A stretch of 64,000 nucleotides of DNA from Utricularia gibba (taxonomy: Eukaryota > Streptophyta > Magnoliopsida > Lamiales > Lentibulariaceae), in contig CM007990.1 in NCBI GenBank assembly GCA_002189035.1, forward strand, positions 2,976,001 to 3,040,000, read 5' to 3'. A program made the translations under genes and the position numbers. Under the pieces are notes generated by a model. It was not told the origin of the DNA and did not search any database. It worked only from the letters and a program-made list of their open reading frames with translations. Position 1 is the stretch's first letter, and each line of letters opens with the position of its first letter. Positions 22,795 to 34,969 of the stretch are shown piece after piece.

Positions 22795-23245
22795 TTAGGT
22801 GTGATTGTGTCTATGCTCAAAAACCTTTTATGTTGCATGAATATTCTAACAAGTGAGTAAGCTATTTATGTTATTTTGGAAAACGATTTTGAAGACACAA
22901 AAGTATGATTCTCTTTACTAAGGATAACCACCTCTGTTACTTTTTAAGATGGTATTTCTTTGTTGTAGCTTTTACCATATGTATTTCTATGTATTATGTG
23001 ATAAACAAGTTAGAAAGAATGAAGAACATATGAATGCATATCTTCAACAACGTGGTTGTACCATAGGCACTATGGCTAATATGTCAGGTATACTTGAGGT
23101 ACTATGTATAAGTGGAAGGTGAAAAAGTATAAATATTATGCAAGAAAGATATGATCTAATATGTTATGTATAGTTTGAGTTTGTAATTCTGTGGTCCGAG
23201 GTGGCTCCCTTGATTGTAGAACCATGGACAAGGTTATCTTATATC
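22795..23245 (+). repeat. Segment X: about 430-bp block repeated in inverted orientation at 28075-28500
   Basis: Shared landmarks with the reverse complement of 28075-28500 include GTGATTGTGTCTATRCTCA, CAAAAGTATGATTCT, TATGTGATAAACAAG, CTATGGCTAATATGTCAGG and AACCATGRACAAGG. Identity is roughly 75-80 percent by eye. No coding frame is conserved between the copies. In the inverted copy X directly joins segment A; here the two are split by the gag and LTR insertion (about 20745-22790). Confidence 0.75.
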
Positions 23246-23750
23246 TCACCTATCATGTTTTTACAGTAATGCCAAGATTAAATGGCTATGAGAAGTGAGA
23301 AAAGTTAGTTATGGAAACTTGTAATGTGTTTCAATTTTTTTTATAAAAACTCTTTATGTGCTATCTTTCTATATTTTATGGTTTTAACTTGTTTTAAAAC
23401 TCAAAAGTATAACCACTTTTTTTTATTTATTTTAGGAGATGAAGGGAGCCAATATAGGTCCAATGATCAAGTAAGTTTTCTCAAAACCTATGGATGTATA
23501 TATACATAGTAACATAGCTTGTTTGCTAAGTTTGCATGAATATGGTATATGTACATATAATATATATTACGTTTTGAATTTATTTGATTATGAACTTATG
23601 AACTATGTTAGACAAAAACATTTGGACAGAGTCTTATATCTTTGGTTGTATGCTTTGGATGAGATAGGACATGTGTGTTGTTGTATGCTTTGGTTTGTTA
23701 AGTGTTCTAACTTTGTTATGTATGATATCTAACTGATTCTACTACATGAA
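23246..23750. other. Non-coding interval
   Basis: AT-rich sequence between segment X and the gag fragment. Short frames at 23324-23509 and 23490-23732 show no recognisable domain. Confidence 0.3.
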
Positions 23751-23754
23751 GTTA

Positions 23755-24358
23755 AAATGAGGAGAAAGGCTGTGTGTAGGGGAAGGTCAGTAGGTGTGGA
23801 AACTTCTATTGAGTAAGAAGAGTATGTGGAACCTAGAATAGAATCAAAACAACCAACTAGACCAGTGGATGAATTGATGAGGGAATTTTTTTTTTTAATT
23901 GATGAGGGAATTGATGCAAACTTTTATTGCTGTAGTGAAAAGTTTAAAAAACATGTTAATAAGGTGCATCAATCAACAGGTCAAGTGGATGCTACTACTG
24001 GCAATGGAAGTAGCCAATAGATAGGAAAAGAGGCTAACGATTACCATAAAACCTTAAAAAGGTAGGAGTTCAAGCCTTCAAGAATAGAATACCAGAGGAA
24101 GCGAAAGCATGGGTTCTGAAATTGGAAGAGAAATTTGAGTTGATTAGTATGAAAACAATGCTAGGTGTTCATTGGCTCGATAGAAATTCCACGTCATGGT
24201 AGAGAAATGTGGGAAACCACGTGATGAGAGGAGGTGCTACCTCTTGGTCCAAGTTCAGAGTAGCATTTTATGACCATTTCTTCCGGGAAGAGTTAAGACA
24301 TGAGAAGAGGATGGAGTTTGATAGGTTTCATCAAGGAACTATGATAGAAAACGTGATT
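23755..24358 (+). pseudogene. Truncated Ty3/gypsy gag (copy 1)
   Basis: A basic start (RRKAVCRGRSVG) is followed by the N-terminal gag linker EEYVEPRIESKQPTRPVDEL. The gag core follows (GVQAFKNRIPEEAKAWVLKL, SWSKFRVAFYDHFFREELRHEKRMEFDRFHQGTM). An AT-rich insertion near 23888, stops near 24018 and 24200 and a 3' truncation at about 24352 inactivate it. It is closely similar to 30955-31690. Confidence 0.8.
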
Positions 24359-25985
24359 ATGTAGGCTAATTTATGTGGACGGTGGGGAAATTGAGCTACT
24401 TCACGATGAGTTGACACGAATAATAAAACACGCTCCATATAAGCAAGAGTTGCGTTTGGTAAGTGAGACTCTTGCCCACTAAGCAAGATACATACATTCT
24501 TTCCTATGTGGAGTGGAGCGAAAGAATTTGGACGGTGTTGGGGGATGGAGGGAGGGGGAGGGGTGAACCTTCTATAGATACCCCTCCTATTCATATGCGT
24601 TCAATGATTGCGGCTTGAGAGAGGTTCATGATTAGGTTCTTTGTTTCTTTTAGAATTAATTGTTTACTTATTAATTTTCCTAGAAAATTTATATGTAAGT
24701 AATTGACTTCGTCTTTTAGTTTTTATTTTTCTTAAAAAATTCATTAACTATGCATTGTTGTTGTGGGCGAAGCCGAACGTGTACGATCAGATTCAGATAT
24801 AAGTGTTTCAGCTGATATGTCGCAGCTGATAGAAATAAAAATAGGTAGAGATTTTAACATGGAAACCATTGGAGAACGGAAAAATTATGGAGATGTCGGA
24901 ACTCGCTGGAAAATGGTTTCACTAGATGGGGGAGGGGAAAAGATACAAGTTTGAAGGCTCGGGGTTCAACCTTTCTTCTTCAAAATTTCTTGTATTTATA
25001 TGAGGGATTAGTCTAACTGAATTCTAAATTCTGTAAATGTCGCCTGCTTTCTACGCCTGCCGTGCGTACTGTGGTTTTGCTTTCGAATAACCGTCGACTG
25101 TTCTGTCATTGTCGTAATTCAGCTACTTTTCAGACTATCCAAAATGACCGCTACTGACAAACTCTGACACTTAATGATCTGTCGGTTTGCGCCAGTCTAT
25201 CAGGACACCTTTGGCTCCTTTTCAGTGGCTAATTACCTCAATCCGATTTAGAATCCATCAATTATATTTTTGTTGATTTGTTTAATATATGATTTTATTT
25301 ATTTATTTATTATTAAACATATTATTTGGATTGAATTTTATATTTTGTTTTTATTTGTAGTATATTTATGTAATTTAGTTATGTTTTTAATTTAATTAAT
25401 AATTGTATAATTATAATTTGTTATATTTTATTTTCCTAAAAGTTTGTTATGATTTTTTTTACTCATATTAAAGATCACATAAACTTATAGAATCTTGTAA
25501 AAAAAGGTCATTCCTTTCTATCTCAATTATTATTGTTAAAGCTCTACTACTCATGTATTTATTGTGTTATGATTATTCTTGTGTGACTAATTTTTAAAAA
25601 ATATACATATAATTTATTAATATTGACATAGTTTGTGTTAAAATTTTATATAATTTCATTTATTTAATTTCATTTATTTAATTTATTTTTTTGTAAATCT
25701 TTCATATATTTTTTTATTTTGAATTATATAATTTTTAAAGAAAAGTTTTTAGAAATTCAAATATTCTAATATATTTAGTGTTATTGTGATTTGAGAATAT
25801 TTTAGTATTGATTTTGTTTTAAATGATTTGTAAATAGATATTCAATAATTCATTTATTTTAATATTATAGGTCAAAGGACACTTTAAATGTTTCATTAGA
25901 TTGTAGTTTATTGCAAATGCAAGATCGGCATATTTCAAGTCGAATTTGAACAATGTTTATACATTTAAGCATTAGGATAACATTT
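24359..25985. other. Non-coding, AT-rich interval
   Basis: The gag stops abruptly at 24352 in unrelated sequence. A small open frame at 24763-24954 has no recognisable domain. From 25250 to 25900 the sequence is about 80 percent A+T with no coding signal. Confidence 0.35.
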
Positions 25986-25989
25986 TATA

Positions 25990-26870
25990 GAATTTAGAAC
26001 CCCCTACTACTGTTGCTCAAATTCTTCACCAATGGAGATTTTATGGAGTTCTAAAAACTTGTTGAATTCAACATAATTACCATTTGTTAATATCATTGAT
26101 AGAAAATTGGCATTCAGAAACAATAACATTTCATTTAATCTATGGAGAGATAATTTTTTTGTATTTATTTTTGAACTATATTTCTTAAGAATATTCTAAT
26201 GTTTTTTTTTGCAGGCAACAGTTACATTATAGAATATATACATTATTTGGGGACTTCGAGTGGATGGTGGCGCCATCTATAGCAAAAGAACATCTCGGAA
26301 TGTAAGCGAATGGCTTGTATTTATTTTTCAACTAAATTTTCACTTCCCAAATTTAGAGATTATATTAAGGAGTTTGGAGAGCCCTTCACTATGGATGTGA
26401 TATCTTCCAAACTGTGCGGGGTCATGACCCCAAAGCATACCGTTTCAAAGGGCATTCCAAGATTGTTGTGTACAAATTCTACTATAGTTCCCCTGCACCT
26501 ACAGATCAATGAATAATTCCTATGAAATATGTAGTAATCCAGGCGAAAATGTCTGTGTTCTTGATCTTAATTCAGATCATCAAGATGTATTTAGGTAATT
26601 GATATTAATTTTTATTTATATATTTGCATTCACTAAAGTATCATCACTATTTTTGTACGTAAAGAATGCTCGTTATAATGCTGCGTTGATTGTTTGTGGG
26701 GTTTTTTTCGCTAATACTAAAGACAATGAATATTGTCTTTCTTATCTGGATTTGATCGTAAATTACGAAGAAGTAGGGGTACTTAGTTGGGGTTCAGCAT
26801 TTTTAGTTTACTTGTATTGTAACTTGAATGAAGGATGCATAATTGAAAGTTTCACGACCCACTTTTAGGG
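25990..26870 (+). pseudogene. Plant mobile domain (PMD) pseudogene
   Basis: Two pieces of the plant mobile domain found in MAIN/MAIL proteins and in MULE-borne genes are visible. The first, 26000-26160, reads VAQILHQWRFYGVLKT, then LLISLIENWHSETITFHLIYGEI, matching the conserved LVERWxPETHTFH block. The second, 26640-26830, reads ALIVCGVFFANTKDNE, then YLDLIVNYEEVGVLSWGSAF, matching the LxDLDxVGxYSWGxAxLAxLY block. A stop interrupts the first piece, and the middle (26160-26600) is intron-like or eroded. PMD genes are often carried by transposons and may act in silencing. This copy looks non-functional. Confidence 0.72.
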
Positions 26871-27114
26871 CTCGGGAAGATAAGTCGTGACCACCCAGTC
26901 CTAGCTAAACTGGATATAAGACTTTTAGAACTCAGGGTATCTTTCATTACATGATCTAATAACAGTAAATGGGTAGTTACATATGTAAACTGGATATAAG
27001 ACTTTATCCAAGTACTTTTGTATACCATAGTTTGTAAGTCCATAATGAAATAGATTCAAAAATAAAGTATATTATACATACATATATAATCATACAAACC
27101 TAGTAAACAAACCT

Positions 27115-28054
27115 ACTGGTTCTACCCAGGACTAACACCGACTGATCCCGTCTTGGTTTGTTGGTCTACCTCTAAACCAAGCATCTAAGTTGAGAAACTA
27201 CTTGCTCCCCTCCTTAGGTCTACCCATGGTTTGTTAGAAACAAGAGTTAAGGAAGACAACTAAATTTCATCATCAACCTAAGCACATACCATACTACTTC
27301 ACCTTAAGGCATCCCTAAGACTCTAGCCACTCATGCTTAGGAAATAAAACACGATTTCATTCATATAAGTTGGCCAAAATGGCAGAAACATTGTAAACAA
27401 GTAAAATGCAGAAAGTCAAAATGTTTAGAAAACTAGAAAGTAAATAAAGATTGTTCTTGCGTCCGTTAGCTACTGTTCACAGCCCGGAACAGTAGCGCTA
27501 GACTGGGCTCCAGTGCTATTCTTGATGATGGAGGCGTTTCTTCCCCTTTTGGTTGGTGTTTCTCCCATTGGGGAAGAAGACCCCTTGCGTTCCCCCCCCC
27601 CCCCCCCCCCGGTCGATTCTTCACGCTCTCTCCTCTTTTTTTTTGAAAAATTAATTTCCCCTTTCCTTCACTCCATTGCACTGTTGCTGTCCACCAGCAT
27701 TGTTCTCGACCACCAGCACTATTCCCGGCCACCAGCACTGTTCCCGACCTGAACTTTCAGACTGCGGTGGCGGCAGAACAGTTCCCTTTGTCCTTCTCCG
27801 GATTTTGCGCGCCTTTTTTGCTTGTTTTACACGTTTGCAAGTCTGATTTTCGGCTCATCTCCCTGCTAAACTTACTGAAACATTAGTAACAAGAGTTGTG
27901 GACTAAATCAAAGAATTTAGTCCACTTTTCAACATAGTCACATAGGATTAACATAAACACCACTAAAGCATGAAAAATCACATTTATCTAACCTAAATCA
28001 TGATAAAATATAGCTATTTTGTGTTATGAATTTTAGGAAAAATGTGTATTATCA
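27115..28054 (-). mobile_element. LTR (copy 2) of the stem-loop LTR family
   Basis: Collinear with 21809-22708 in the same orientation, ending at ATTATCA (28054). It has the stem-loop at 27898-27925, the CAGTGCTGG/GAACAGT region and a long poly-C run at about 27593-27611 not found in copy 1. The inner end is truncated at about 27115. It interrupts the inverted copy of segment X at 28055, so it inserted after that duplication. No gag or pol is attached, so it is a solo or broken LTR. Confidence 0.78.
27898..27925. promoter_or_regulatory. Conserved LTR stem-loop, copy 2
   Basis: Arms GTGGACTAAAT and ATTTAGTCCAC are identical to copy 1, with loop CAAAGA on the plus strand. Confidence 0.85.
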
Positions 28055-28074
28055 CTATCAGTCCATGATAAAAT

Positions 28075-28830
28075 ATAGCCCTTGTTCATGGTTTCACGCT
28101 CAGGAGTGCCAACTCCTACCATAAAACCACAAACACAAGCCATACATAACTTAACATATCATATCTTGCATAGGTTTCATACTTTTGGCTTTCCACTTAT
28201 ACATGGTGCCTCAGACATGCCTGACATATTAGCCATAGTACCCGTGGTACCACCACGTTGCTAAAGATATGTGCCCATATCCCCTCCATTCTTTCCTATC
28301 TTGTTTATCACATAGTACATAGAGATACATATTGAAAATATCATCTTAAAGATAACAAGGGTGGCTATCAGTGGAAAGAATCATACTTTTGGAACTCAAA
28401 AATAGCTTGTTCTAAAATAACATGAAATAACCCACTCCCTTGTTAAAACTTTCATGTAACATAAAAGGGTTCTGAGTATAGACACAATCACGTCCAGAGT
28501 ATATATATTCCCATCTACATTCCATCATATATATATTCCCATCTACATCTTCTCCTTATTTTGCGTGCCATATGTGGCACACATGCATGACGTACAAGTG
28601 GCACACATGCTAGAGGACACATGGTGCACCTGCAACAGGACATGTGGCGCACATGCTAGAGGACACATGGTGCACCTGCAACAGGACATGTGGCGCACAT
28701 GCGAGATGACACATCTCACGCACTTAGTGGTTGTCACTTGGATACATTTGATTGGCTAGGTTGGTATAAAGTAAAACAAGTTAAAACTAAAAAGTAAAGT
28801 TCTTAAAGCTTGAATCCTCACAGAAAGAAA
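28075..28830 (-). repeat. Inverted copy of segments A and X, with 46-bp tandem array
   Basis: The reverse complement of 28830-28500 matches segment A (20485-20745), and that of 28500-28075 matches segment X (22795-23245). Here A and X are contiguous. A tandem array at 28600-28720 has a 46-bp period, about 2.5 copies, each containing GCACATGCTAGAGGACACAT. The array is rich in CACATG/CATGTG palindromes. Confidence 0.75.
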
Positions 28831-29352
28831 GACCATCGGCGGCCTTATGCAACTTTTACATGTTTGTTAATGAATTTTTTTTATTTAATTTTTTCAAATG
28901 ATTTATGTTTACTTTTTCAGTTATGGGCTTGAAGTCCAATTCAAGCATTATCACCCATAGATTTTATGCCTTTTTATGATATATCATACAATCGGGCATG
29001 TCGTATGATTTATGGTTGGAGGTACTAATTTCTTTACAATAGAAATATCATTCACTTTTTTTGCTAATTATTCTCCTTTAATATGAAAGTTACACTACAA
29101 TTATGGATAGGACGACTACATCTCACAATCAACTTCTAATTTATAGAGATAGTTTAGATCTTATTGGACATGATAAGGTGACATTATTCAAAATATCCTT
29201 TTTATTTATGATTACTTAAATAAAAATTTTTACAATTTAAATGGAGACCTTATTCCACTGGAGACTTTTGAGATGTCAAAAATTGTCGGAGGATTTGGAC
29301 ATATTGTAGACCCTTGCTATTTTTTGGTATTATAGAACATCACGATACTCAT

Positions 29353-30960
29353 AGGGCTTGTTTGGTAGCATATTTTAGTTTACTCGGTCTTAAATATAAT
29401 GAGATTAATTTACACTAAAATAAGTGACTTAAAAACATCAATCTAGTTTGGTAGAAAGTTTTAAATAACATAGGATTATTTAACATGTGTTTGGTTGGAA
29501 GTTTATAATTTGGTTGTATATGATTTTACTAAAATGCCCATATTTTAATATATATTTAATATAAAAGAGTGTGACCTTCTACTCATGCGAGAGAGAGAAA
29601 GAGGGGGTGACAAATTAGGGCAAGGAGTGTTTACAAACTTTCTACCGTTCTAAGTATTTTGATAGGTATGCTCAGATTAAGTTAATGTATGTTGATTACT
29701 CTATTTCATATTTCGACCATGTTGTGTAGTATTTTTTTTTTGTAATTAGGATGATATCAAAATCAGATCTTGTAGTGTTGTTGGTTTTGCACAAAATTCA
29801 TCTTACCCAGTTGTTGTTATTTGCGGCTATACTTGAATTGTATTATGGGAAAAGACCTAAAAAACGAAAATATTCAATGATTGGAAGAGTTTCCGGACAA
29901 ATTATGCATCTTCAAGAAATGATTTGCATCAGTGATCTTGCTTGTTTGGACAATTTAAGAATGACAAGAAATGCTTTTGGAAGATTATGCACACTTTTGC
30001 ATGATGTTGGTGGATTGAATAATTCTAAGCATGTTAGCTTATCTGAAAAAGTTGCAATTTTTTTGGGAGTTTTAGCTCACCATAAAAATGTTCGTATACA
30101 ATCTCATGATTTTAAGAGATCTAAATGGACCATCCATTATTATTTTTATGAAGTGCTTCAAACGATTATTAAATTGCATCTGCTACTTATTGCAAAGCCT
30201 CAACCAATCAATGAAAATACTACTGATGGACCATGGAAATATTTTAACATATGGTAGTTTCTGAGAATTCATAATATAACAATTATGTTTATTATTTCTT
30301 CATGCTTTTGAATTTGCATAGGGTTGTTTGGGAGCTTTGAATGGAACTTATATTCAAACCAAAGTCAATGCAAGTACCCCATATCATTGTCATTAAGGTT
30401 GTGTGTGTGTTATGTTTTAGGCGGATGTGATATAAGCATGAATTTTATATATATCCTATCGGGATGGGAAGGATCAGCAGCTGATGAAAGAGTATTGTGT
30501 GATGCTCTCACAAGAGAACATGGTTTTCATGTTCCTAGAGGTATTTATATTAACATGAAAGAATCATATTGATTTTTGATATTTAAAATTATACACTCTT
30601 ATACATAATTAATCATTTGTTTCATGATATTGTAGGTTATTATTATTTATGCGACAATGGTTACATGAATTGTGAAAGATTTCTTACACCATTTCGCTCT
30701 GTTTGATACCATTTAAAAGAATGGGGAGTTGGTTCTACATCACCACAAAATTATAAGAAATTTTATAATATGAGACATGCAAAAGCAAGAAATGTCATAG
30801 AGCGAGCTTCAGGATTGATGAAGATGCGATGGACAATTATTCGTAATGCTTGTTTCTATCCAGTAAAAACGCTAAATCTTATAATCATGGCTTGTGCTCT
30901 CATTCACAATTTCATTAAAAAAGCGAATGAATTGCATTTGATTGAAGTTTGTATTGCACA
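29353..30960 (+). pseudogene. PIF/Harbinger transposase (HARBI1-like) with left terminal repeat
   Basis: A PIF/Tourist-type end, GGGCTTGTTTGGTA, lies at 29354 and is followed by subterminal GTTTGGT copies. The transposase begins at about 29750: MIGRVSGQIMHLQEMI, RNAFGRLCTLLHDVGGL, VSLSEKVAIFLGVLAHHKNV (helix-turn-helix-like N-terminal part). After an intron-like gap come the DDE nuclease pieces: GCLGALNGTYI (first Asp changed to Asn) at about 30322, LSGWEGSAADERVLCDAL at about 30460, YYYLCDNGYMNCERFL at about 30640, and RHAKARNVIERASGLMKMRW at about 30770. Stops near 30390 and 30705 and the lost Asp show it is dead. The right terminal repeat is missing; the frame runs straight into gag sequence at about 30957. 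Confidence 0.82.
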
Positions 30961-31690
30961 AGAAGAGTACATGGAACCTAGAACGGAGTCAAAATAACCT
31001 ACTAGACCTGTGGATGAATTGATGAAGGAAATGATGCAAACTTTTATTGCTATAGTGACAAGTTTGAAAAACATGTGTGCTAATATGGTGCAAAATTAAT
31101 CAAAAAGGCGAGTGGATATTACTGTTGGCAATGGAAATAGCCAATAGGTAGGAAAAGAGGCTAAGGATCACCATAAAACCTTAAAAAGGTAGGAGTTCAG
31201 GCCTTCAAGAATAGAACACCAGAGGAAGCGAATGCATGGATCCTGAAATTGGAAGAGAAATTTGAGTTGATTAGCATATCGGAAGGAATGATAACAATGC
31301 TACGTGTTCATTGACTCGATGGAAATTCCACGGCATGGCAGAGAAATGTGGGAAACCACATGATGAGAGGAGCTGCTACCCCTTGTTCCAAGTTCAAAGC
31401 AGCATTTTATGACCATTTCTTCCCTAAAGAGTTAAGACATGTGAAGAGGATGGAGTTTGATAGGTTTCATCAAGGAACTATGATGGTGCCAGAATACCTC
31501 TTCAAAGAGTAGGGAGGGCATGCTATTTACCTAATGGCTGATGAAAAAGAGAAAGCTTACAAGTTTTCTGAAGGTTTAGATGAGAGGATCAGAATGGCTC
31601 TAACTAAACATAAGAGAACTAATTTAGCTGATCTCATGGGCATATCTATTCAAGTGGAAGCTGAGCTATAAAGGAAGAATCAATAGATGG
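30955..31690 (+). pseudogene. Truncated Ty3/gypsy gag (copy 2)
   Basis: It matches copy 1 at 23800-24350. It begins with EEYMEPRTESK in frame with the Harbinger transposase, then a stop, PTRPVDELMKEMMQTFIAI, GVQAFKNRTPEEANAWILKL and KFKAAFYDHFFPKELRHVKR. It continues further than copy 1 (DEKEKAYKFSEGLDERIRMALTKHKRTNLADLMGISIQVEAEL), the conserved end of the gag domain. Several stops. The 5' end is truncated at the junction with the Harbinger element. Confidence 0.82.
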
Positions 31691-32340
31691 CCTAATGTTA
31701 TTTTAATACATGTAGTATTAAAGGTGCCGATTCGAAACATAACTACCACCAAATTTTGATGTGGTCTTGTGTTAAAGAAGCAAGCACCATTATAATGTAT
31801 TTATGATGTGTGCATCTAAAATATACAACTCTGAATCAACTTGTAATATAAGTCAAATTCATATGTTTAACTAGGTGATTCACTCGATAAATTGTGTTTT
31901 TCAATTGTAACTCATTGAGCTTAACTCATGATTCAAAAAATGCCAACTCATGTCCAAAGATACCTTTGGCTTAGAGTGTTTAACGTGAGATATCCTCCCC
32001 ACTTATGTGAGCTATTGGTTGATAATTATGCCAATTTCTCTAAGGAATGAATCTCGCCTCATTCAATCACAAAACACACAACTTCCATTGCATAGGGCGT
32101 CAAGGAAAATGCGAATCAAATAACACAAATGTTAAACGGCATTATTTTTGAACAAATCCAATAAAGACAGCTAAGAACAATATATAATGCAGTGGGATGC
32201 TTCTAAAACCAATTGGAAATACCAGCAATTGTTGACCACTTGAGTCCATCCATTCCAGAGAGTTTCAAGTGTCCTTCACCTTGGTCCAATTTGAGGTTTT
32301 GAATTCCTCAATTTGTTCAATAAATGGCCTCATGCTATTT
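31691..32340. other. Non-coding interval sharing a 50-bp block with the lipase 3' UTR
   Basis: No supported gene. Bases 31722-31775 resemble 44701-44753, just beyond the stop codon of the OBL-like lipase. The core AAATTTTGATGTGGTCTTGT is identical at both places. Confidence 0.4.
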
Positions 32341-33790
32341 TATACTGTTGGAATTATGTTATTGGAGAAGGGGGTGGCAATCCCATATTATTAGTTGAAA
32401 GAGATTTTAATTAGTTTATATGGGAAGCCTACTCATTAACCTTGATGGATGTGAGAGTGAGATGGGCCTCATGCGTACACATGGTTCTAATTTATTAGAT
32501 TGGGTTGGGCTTCCGGAGGGCCCTGAAACTCAAAAAGGCTACGCACAGGGGGGAGAGGGTGCAAACCCACCTCAAACACCTCTCGTGATAGATCCGACTA
32601 CTGCCCCTTTGGAGAACCCTACTCTGATGCTGTCCACACACTATTCACCGATGCGACACCGACCTCGACGAACTTCCTTGATGTAGATCTAGTTGCTGTG
32701 CCATGGCTGTAGACAAATTCCATCGAGAATCCGCTCGTCTCCACCTACCTGCCATGAGTTACCTCTGATGTTCGTGATTTGTCCCTGAACCATCCGATTG
32801 TTGGTCGTCAGTTTCCTGACACTGCAAAAATCGACCCCTTTGATGGAAAGGACTTTCTTCATTGGAAAGATCGAATCTTTGAGTTGTTGGATATGCACGA
32901 CTTTGCCTGGGCTCTTGATGTCACCAAATAGGAAGCCACAGACTCTAAGATCCTCCATATGGAAGTCGATGACTTCCAAGTACACTATAGAGGAGGCTGT
33001 TACATCTTGATTTGCAGTCACTAATTTTCTGCAATGGGAGATGTGTGATGACAAGGAGGTGGTTGTTCAAATCAACGAATTTCATCATCTCTTGGATAAC
33101 ATGGCTACTCAAAAAATCAATCTACCTCCAGAGTTCATCACGGATTCACAGATCCACAAGCTGCCACAAGGATGAGATGATTCCAAGGCAAGGAATCGCT
33201 AATCTGACGACAAGATCACTCTAGATCACTTGATCAATCACATTGCGATTGAGGAGAGGCAGAGGAAAAAAGGGAAGAAACCTATCAATCATGAGTACCA
33301 GGCAAGTGTTCTCAAGAACAAATAAGGGAGGTACAAATCTCGCTCGAAACATTCTGATGCTGGTTGTCATATTGTTTTTGCTCCTACTAATGATAGTATT
33401 AAAAAGAAAAAGGGCCATTGTTTTGTTTGTGGCAAGATAGGAGACTATGCAACACAATGCAAACATAGGAAGACTGGCAAACCTAGAAATGAGCCTCTCA
33501 AGTCCAATGTTAACATAGCTCAAGGGGATGATAATGATAAGCTGATTGTCACCATGCTTGGTTACTTGAACATAATTGAGGCCAGTGATGAATAGATCAT
33601 TAACTTAGAGGCAAACCGTCATGTTTGCTTAAGGAAGGAGTACTTCTCCTCCTATAGTCCACTTGGGGATGACAATCATGTGATCAAGTTTGCTGACAAT
33701 TCCACTACACTAGTGTCTCGAAACGGAAAAGTCACCCTGAAGTTTACTTCAAGAAATACTATCTTTTTGAGAGATGCGCTACTGTTAAGT
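32341..33790 (+). mobile_element. Decayed Ty1/copia fragment: possible LTR/leader, gag and start of protease
   Basis: TGTTGGAATTATG at about 32346 has the look of a copia LTR start. Gag follows in shifting frames: KIDPFDGKDFLHWKDRIFEL (about 32830), NFLQWEMCDDKEVVVQINEF and LLDNMATQKINLPPEFI (about 33025-33140), and a degenerate zinc knuckle CFVCGKIGDYATQC (about 33421), in which the expected His is Asp. A protease-like start (NRHVCLRKEYFSSY, then IKFADNSTTLVSRNGKVTL) reaches about 33780, after which the element ends. Multiple stops; no integrase or RT. Confidence 0.75.
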
Positions 33791-33968
33791 GTCATTTTTT
33801 CACTATGTTTTAAATTGTTTTTATGTCTAAATGTGATTAAAGTTGTTTATTTAGGAGTTTATAATATAAAATTTAAGTAATTATCTAGTTTTCTAATTAA
33901 ACTTCTATTATCGAAAAAAAACACAATTCTTCTATCTTTTAACCCCCGCTGCACACAAGCTACTTTTC

Positions 33969-34524
33969 TTAAAAGATTTCAATGGGTACGCACAAGAAAT
34001 AGGCCAATTTTGCAGCCTGTTGTTCAATTTCTCGGGTAGTCAAATTATCATCAGTATGGGTCAGCAGAATAGCCTCCCTTCCTTTGATGCCCATATAAAG
34101 GATACAAAGAGCATAAATACCCTCTTGAATTTCTATTCTAATGGATTGCATATCTTTTATAAAGAATCGGAGGAATATGCGACGATTTTTTTCAGGAAGT
34201 ACTCAACGAAAAATACACACAAGTTCTTCCTTTCTATCGAATCGATCATAGCCACTACCTATATTCCAGTAGATTGTGCACCACAAATAGGAACTAATAA
34301 AGAGACCTGCGATCCCGTAGAAAGACGTAATGATCCCTTGTGAAAAAAAAAAGATATGCTGAGACGGAACAAACGATATCAAATTTCTACTAAGATTCTT
34401 GGAAATACAAACCAATGCGAATCCTAATGAACCTAAAAAAAAAGATAAGAGCCCAGCAAAAATTACTTAATTTTCGAGACCCCATTATAAGTTCTATCCA
34501 TATATGTTCTGATCGACAAATCAT
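33969..34524 (-). pseudogene. ycf4: Plastid ycf4 pseudogene (photosystem I assembly protein)
   Basis: The full span of ycf4 is present, from the ATG at 34524 (reads [16 protein letters not shown]) to VPIEIF and the stop at 33969. The middle reads [20 protein letters not shown] and [11 protein letters not shown], and the end [19 protein letters not shown]. An extra T in a run of T near 34430 shifts the frame, and a stop just after VCIFR near 34203 replaces an expected Trp. In plastids Ycf4 is a thylakoid protein with two membrane segments that helps assemble photosystem I. Confidence 0.9.
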
Positions 34525-34969
34525 ACTTTATCCGATTGCATTTTATTGGAATTGAGAGACTATCACAAACGATAACAATTTTTACTTTGTTTATTTTTGT
34601 TTTGGTTCCTAGTTGAAGTCTCATCAACTAGTACTAGTTTAATGTTAACGAGCACTAGTTTGATGTGAATCTTTAGGAATAATTCATCAAATTGCTTAGA
34701 TTTAAAATAATAATGTACCCTTTATATGATTCCAATATCTATATGGATATATCCACTAATTTTACATCCGCACTCACTGACCCCGACCTTGATCCTGATC
34801 TGATTGAAGTTAGTTAGAATTCATTTACCAATGGATCAATTTATGCGGGTCTAAGAACTTTTTCTTTTATATTCCGCTAAAATTAAGGATAAATCATATT
34901 TACTGAAATATATGTGTTAGGCTAAAGGTCTAATTTCAAAAACGCCGATGAGATTGTAGCTTCCTTGCT

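Noticed and set aside
24763-24954. Small protein-coding gene of 63 codons
   Set aside because: No homology, no conserved copy elsewhere in the window, and set in decayed transposon DNA.
28560-28740. Tandem array as a CRISPR
   Set aside because: Units are directly adjacent without unique spacers, in a plant nuclear context.
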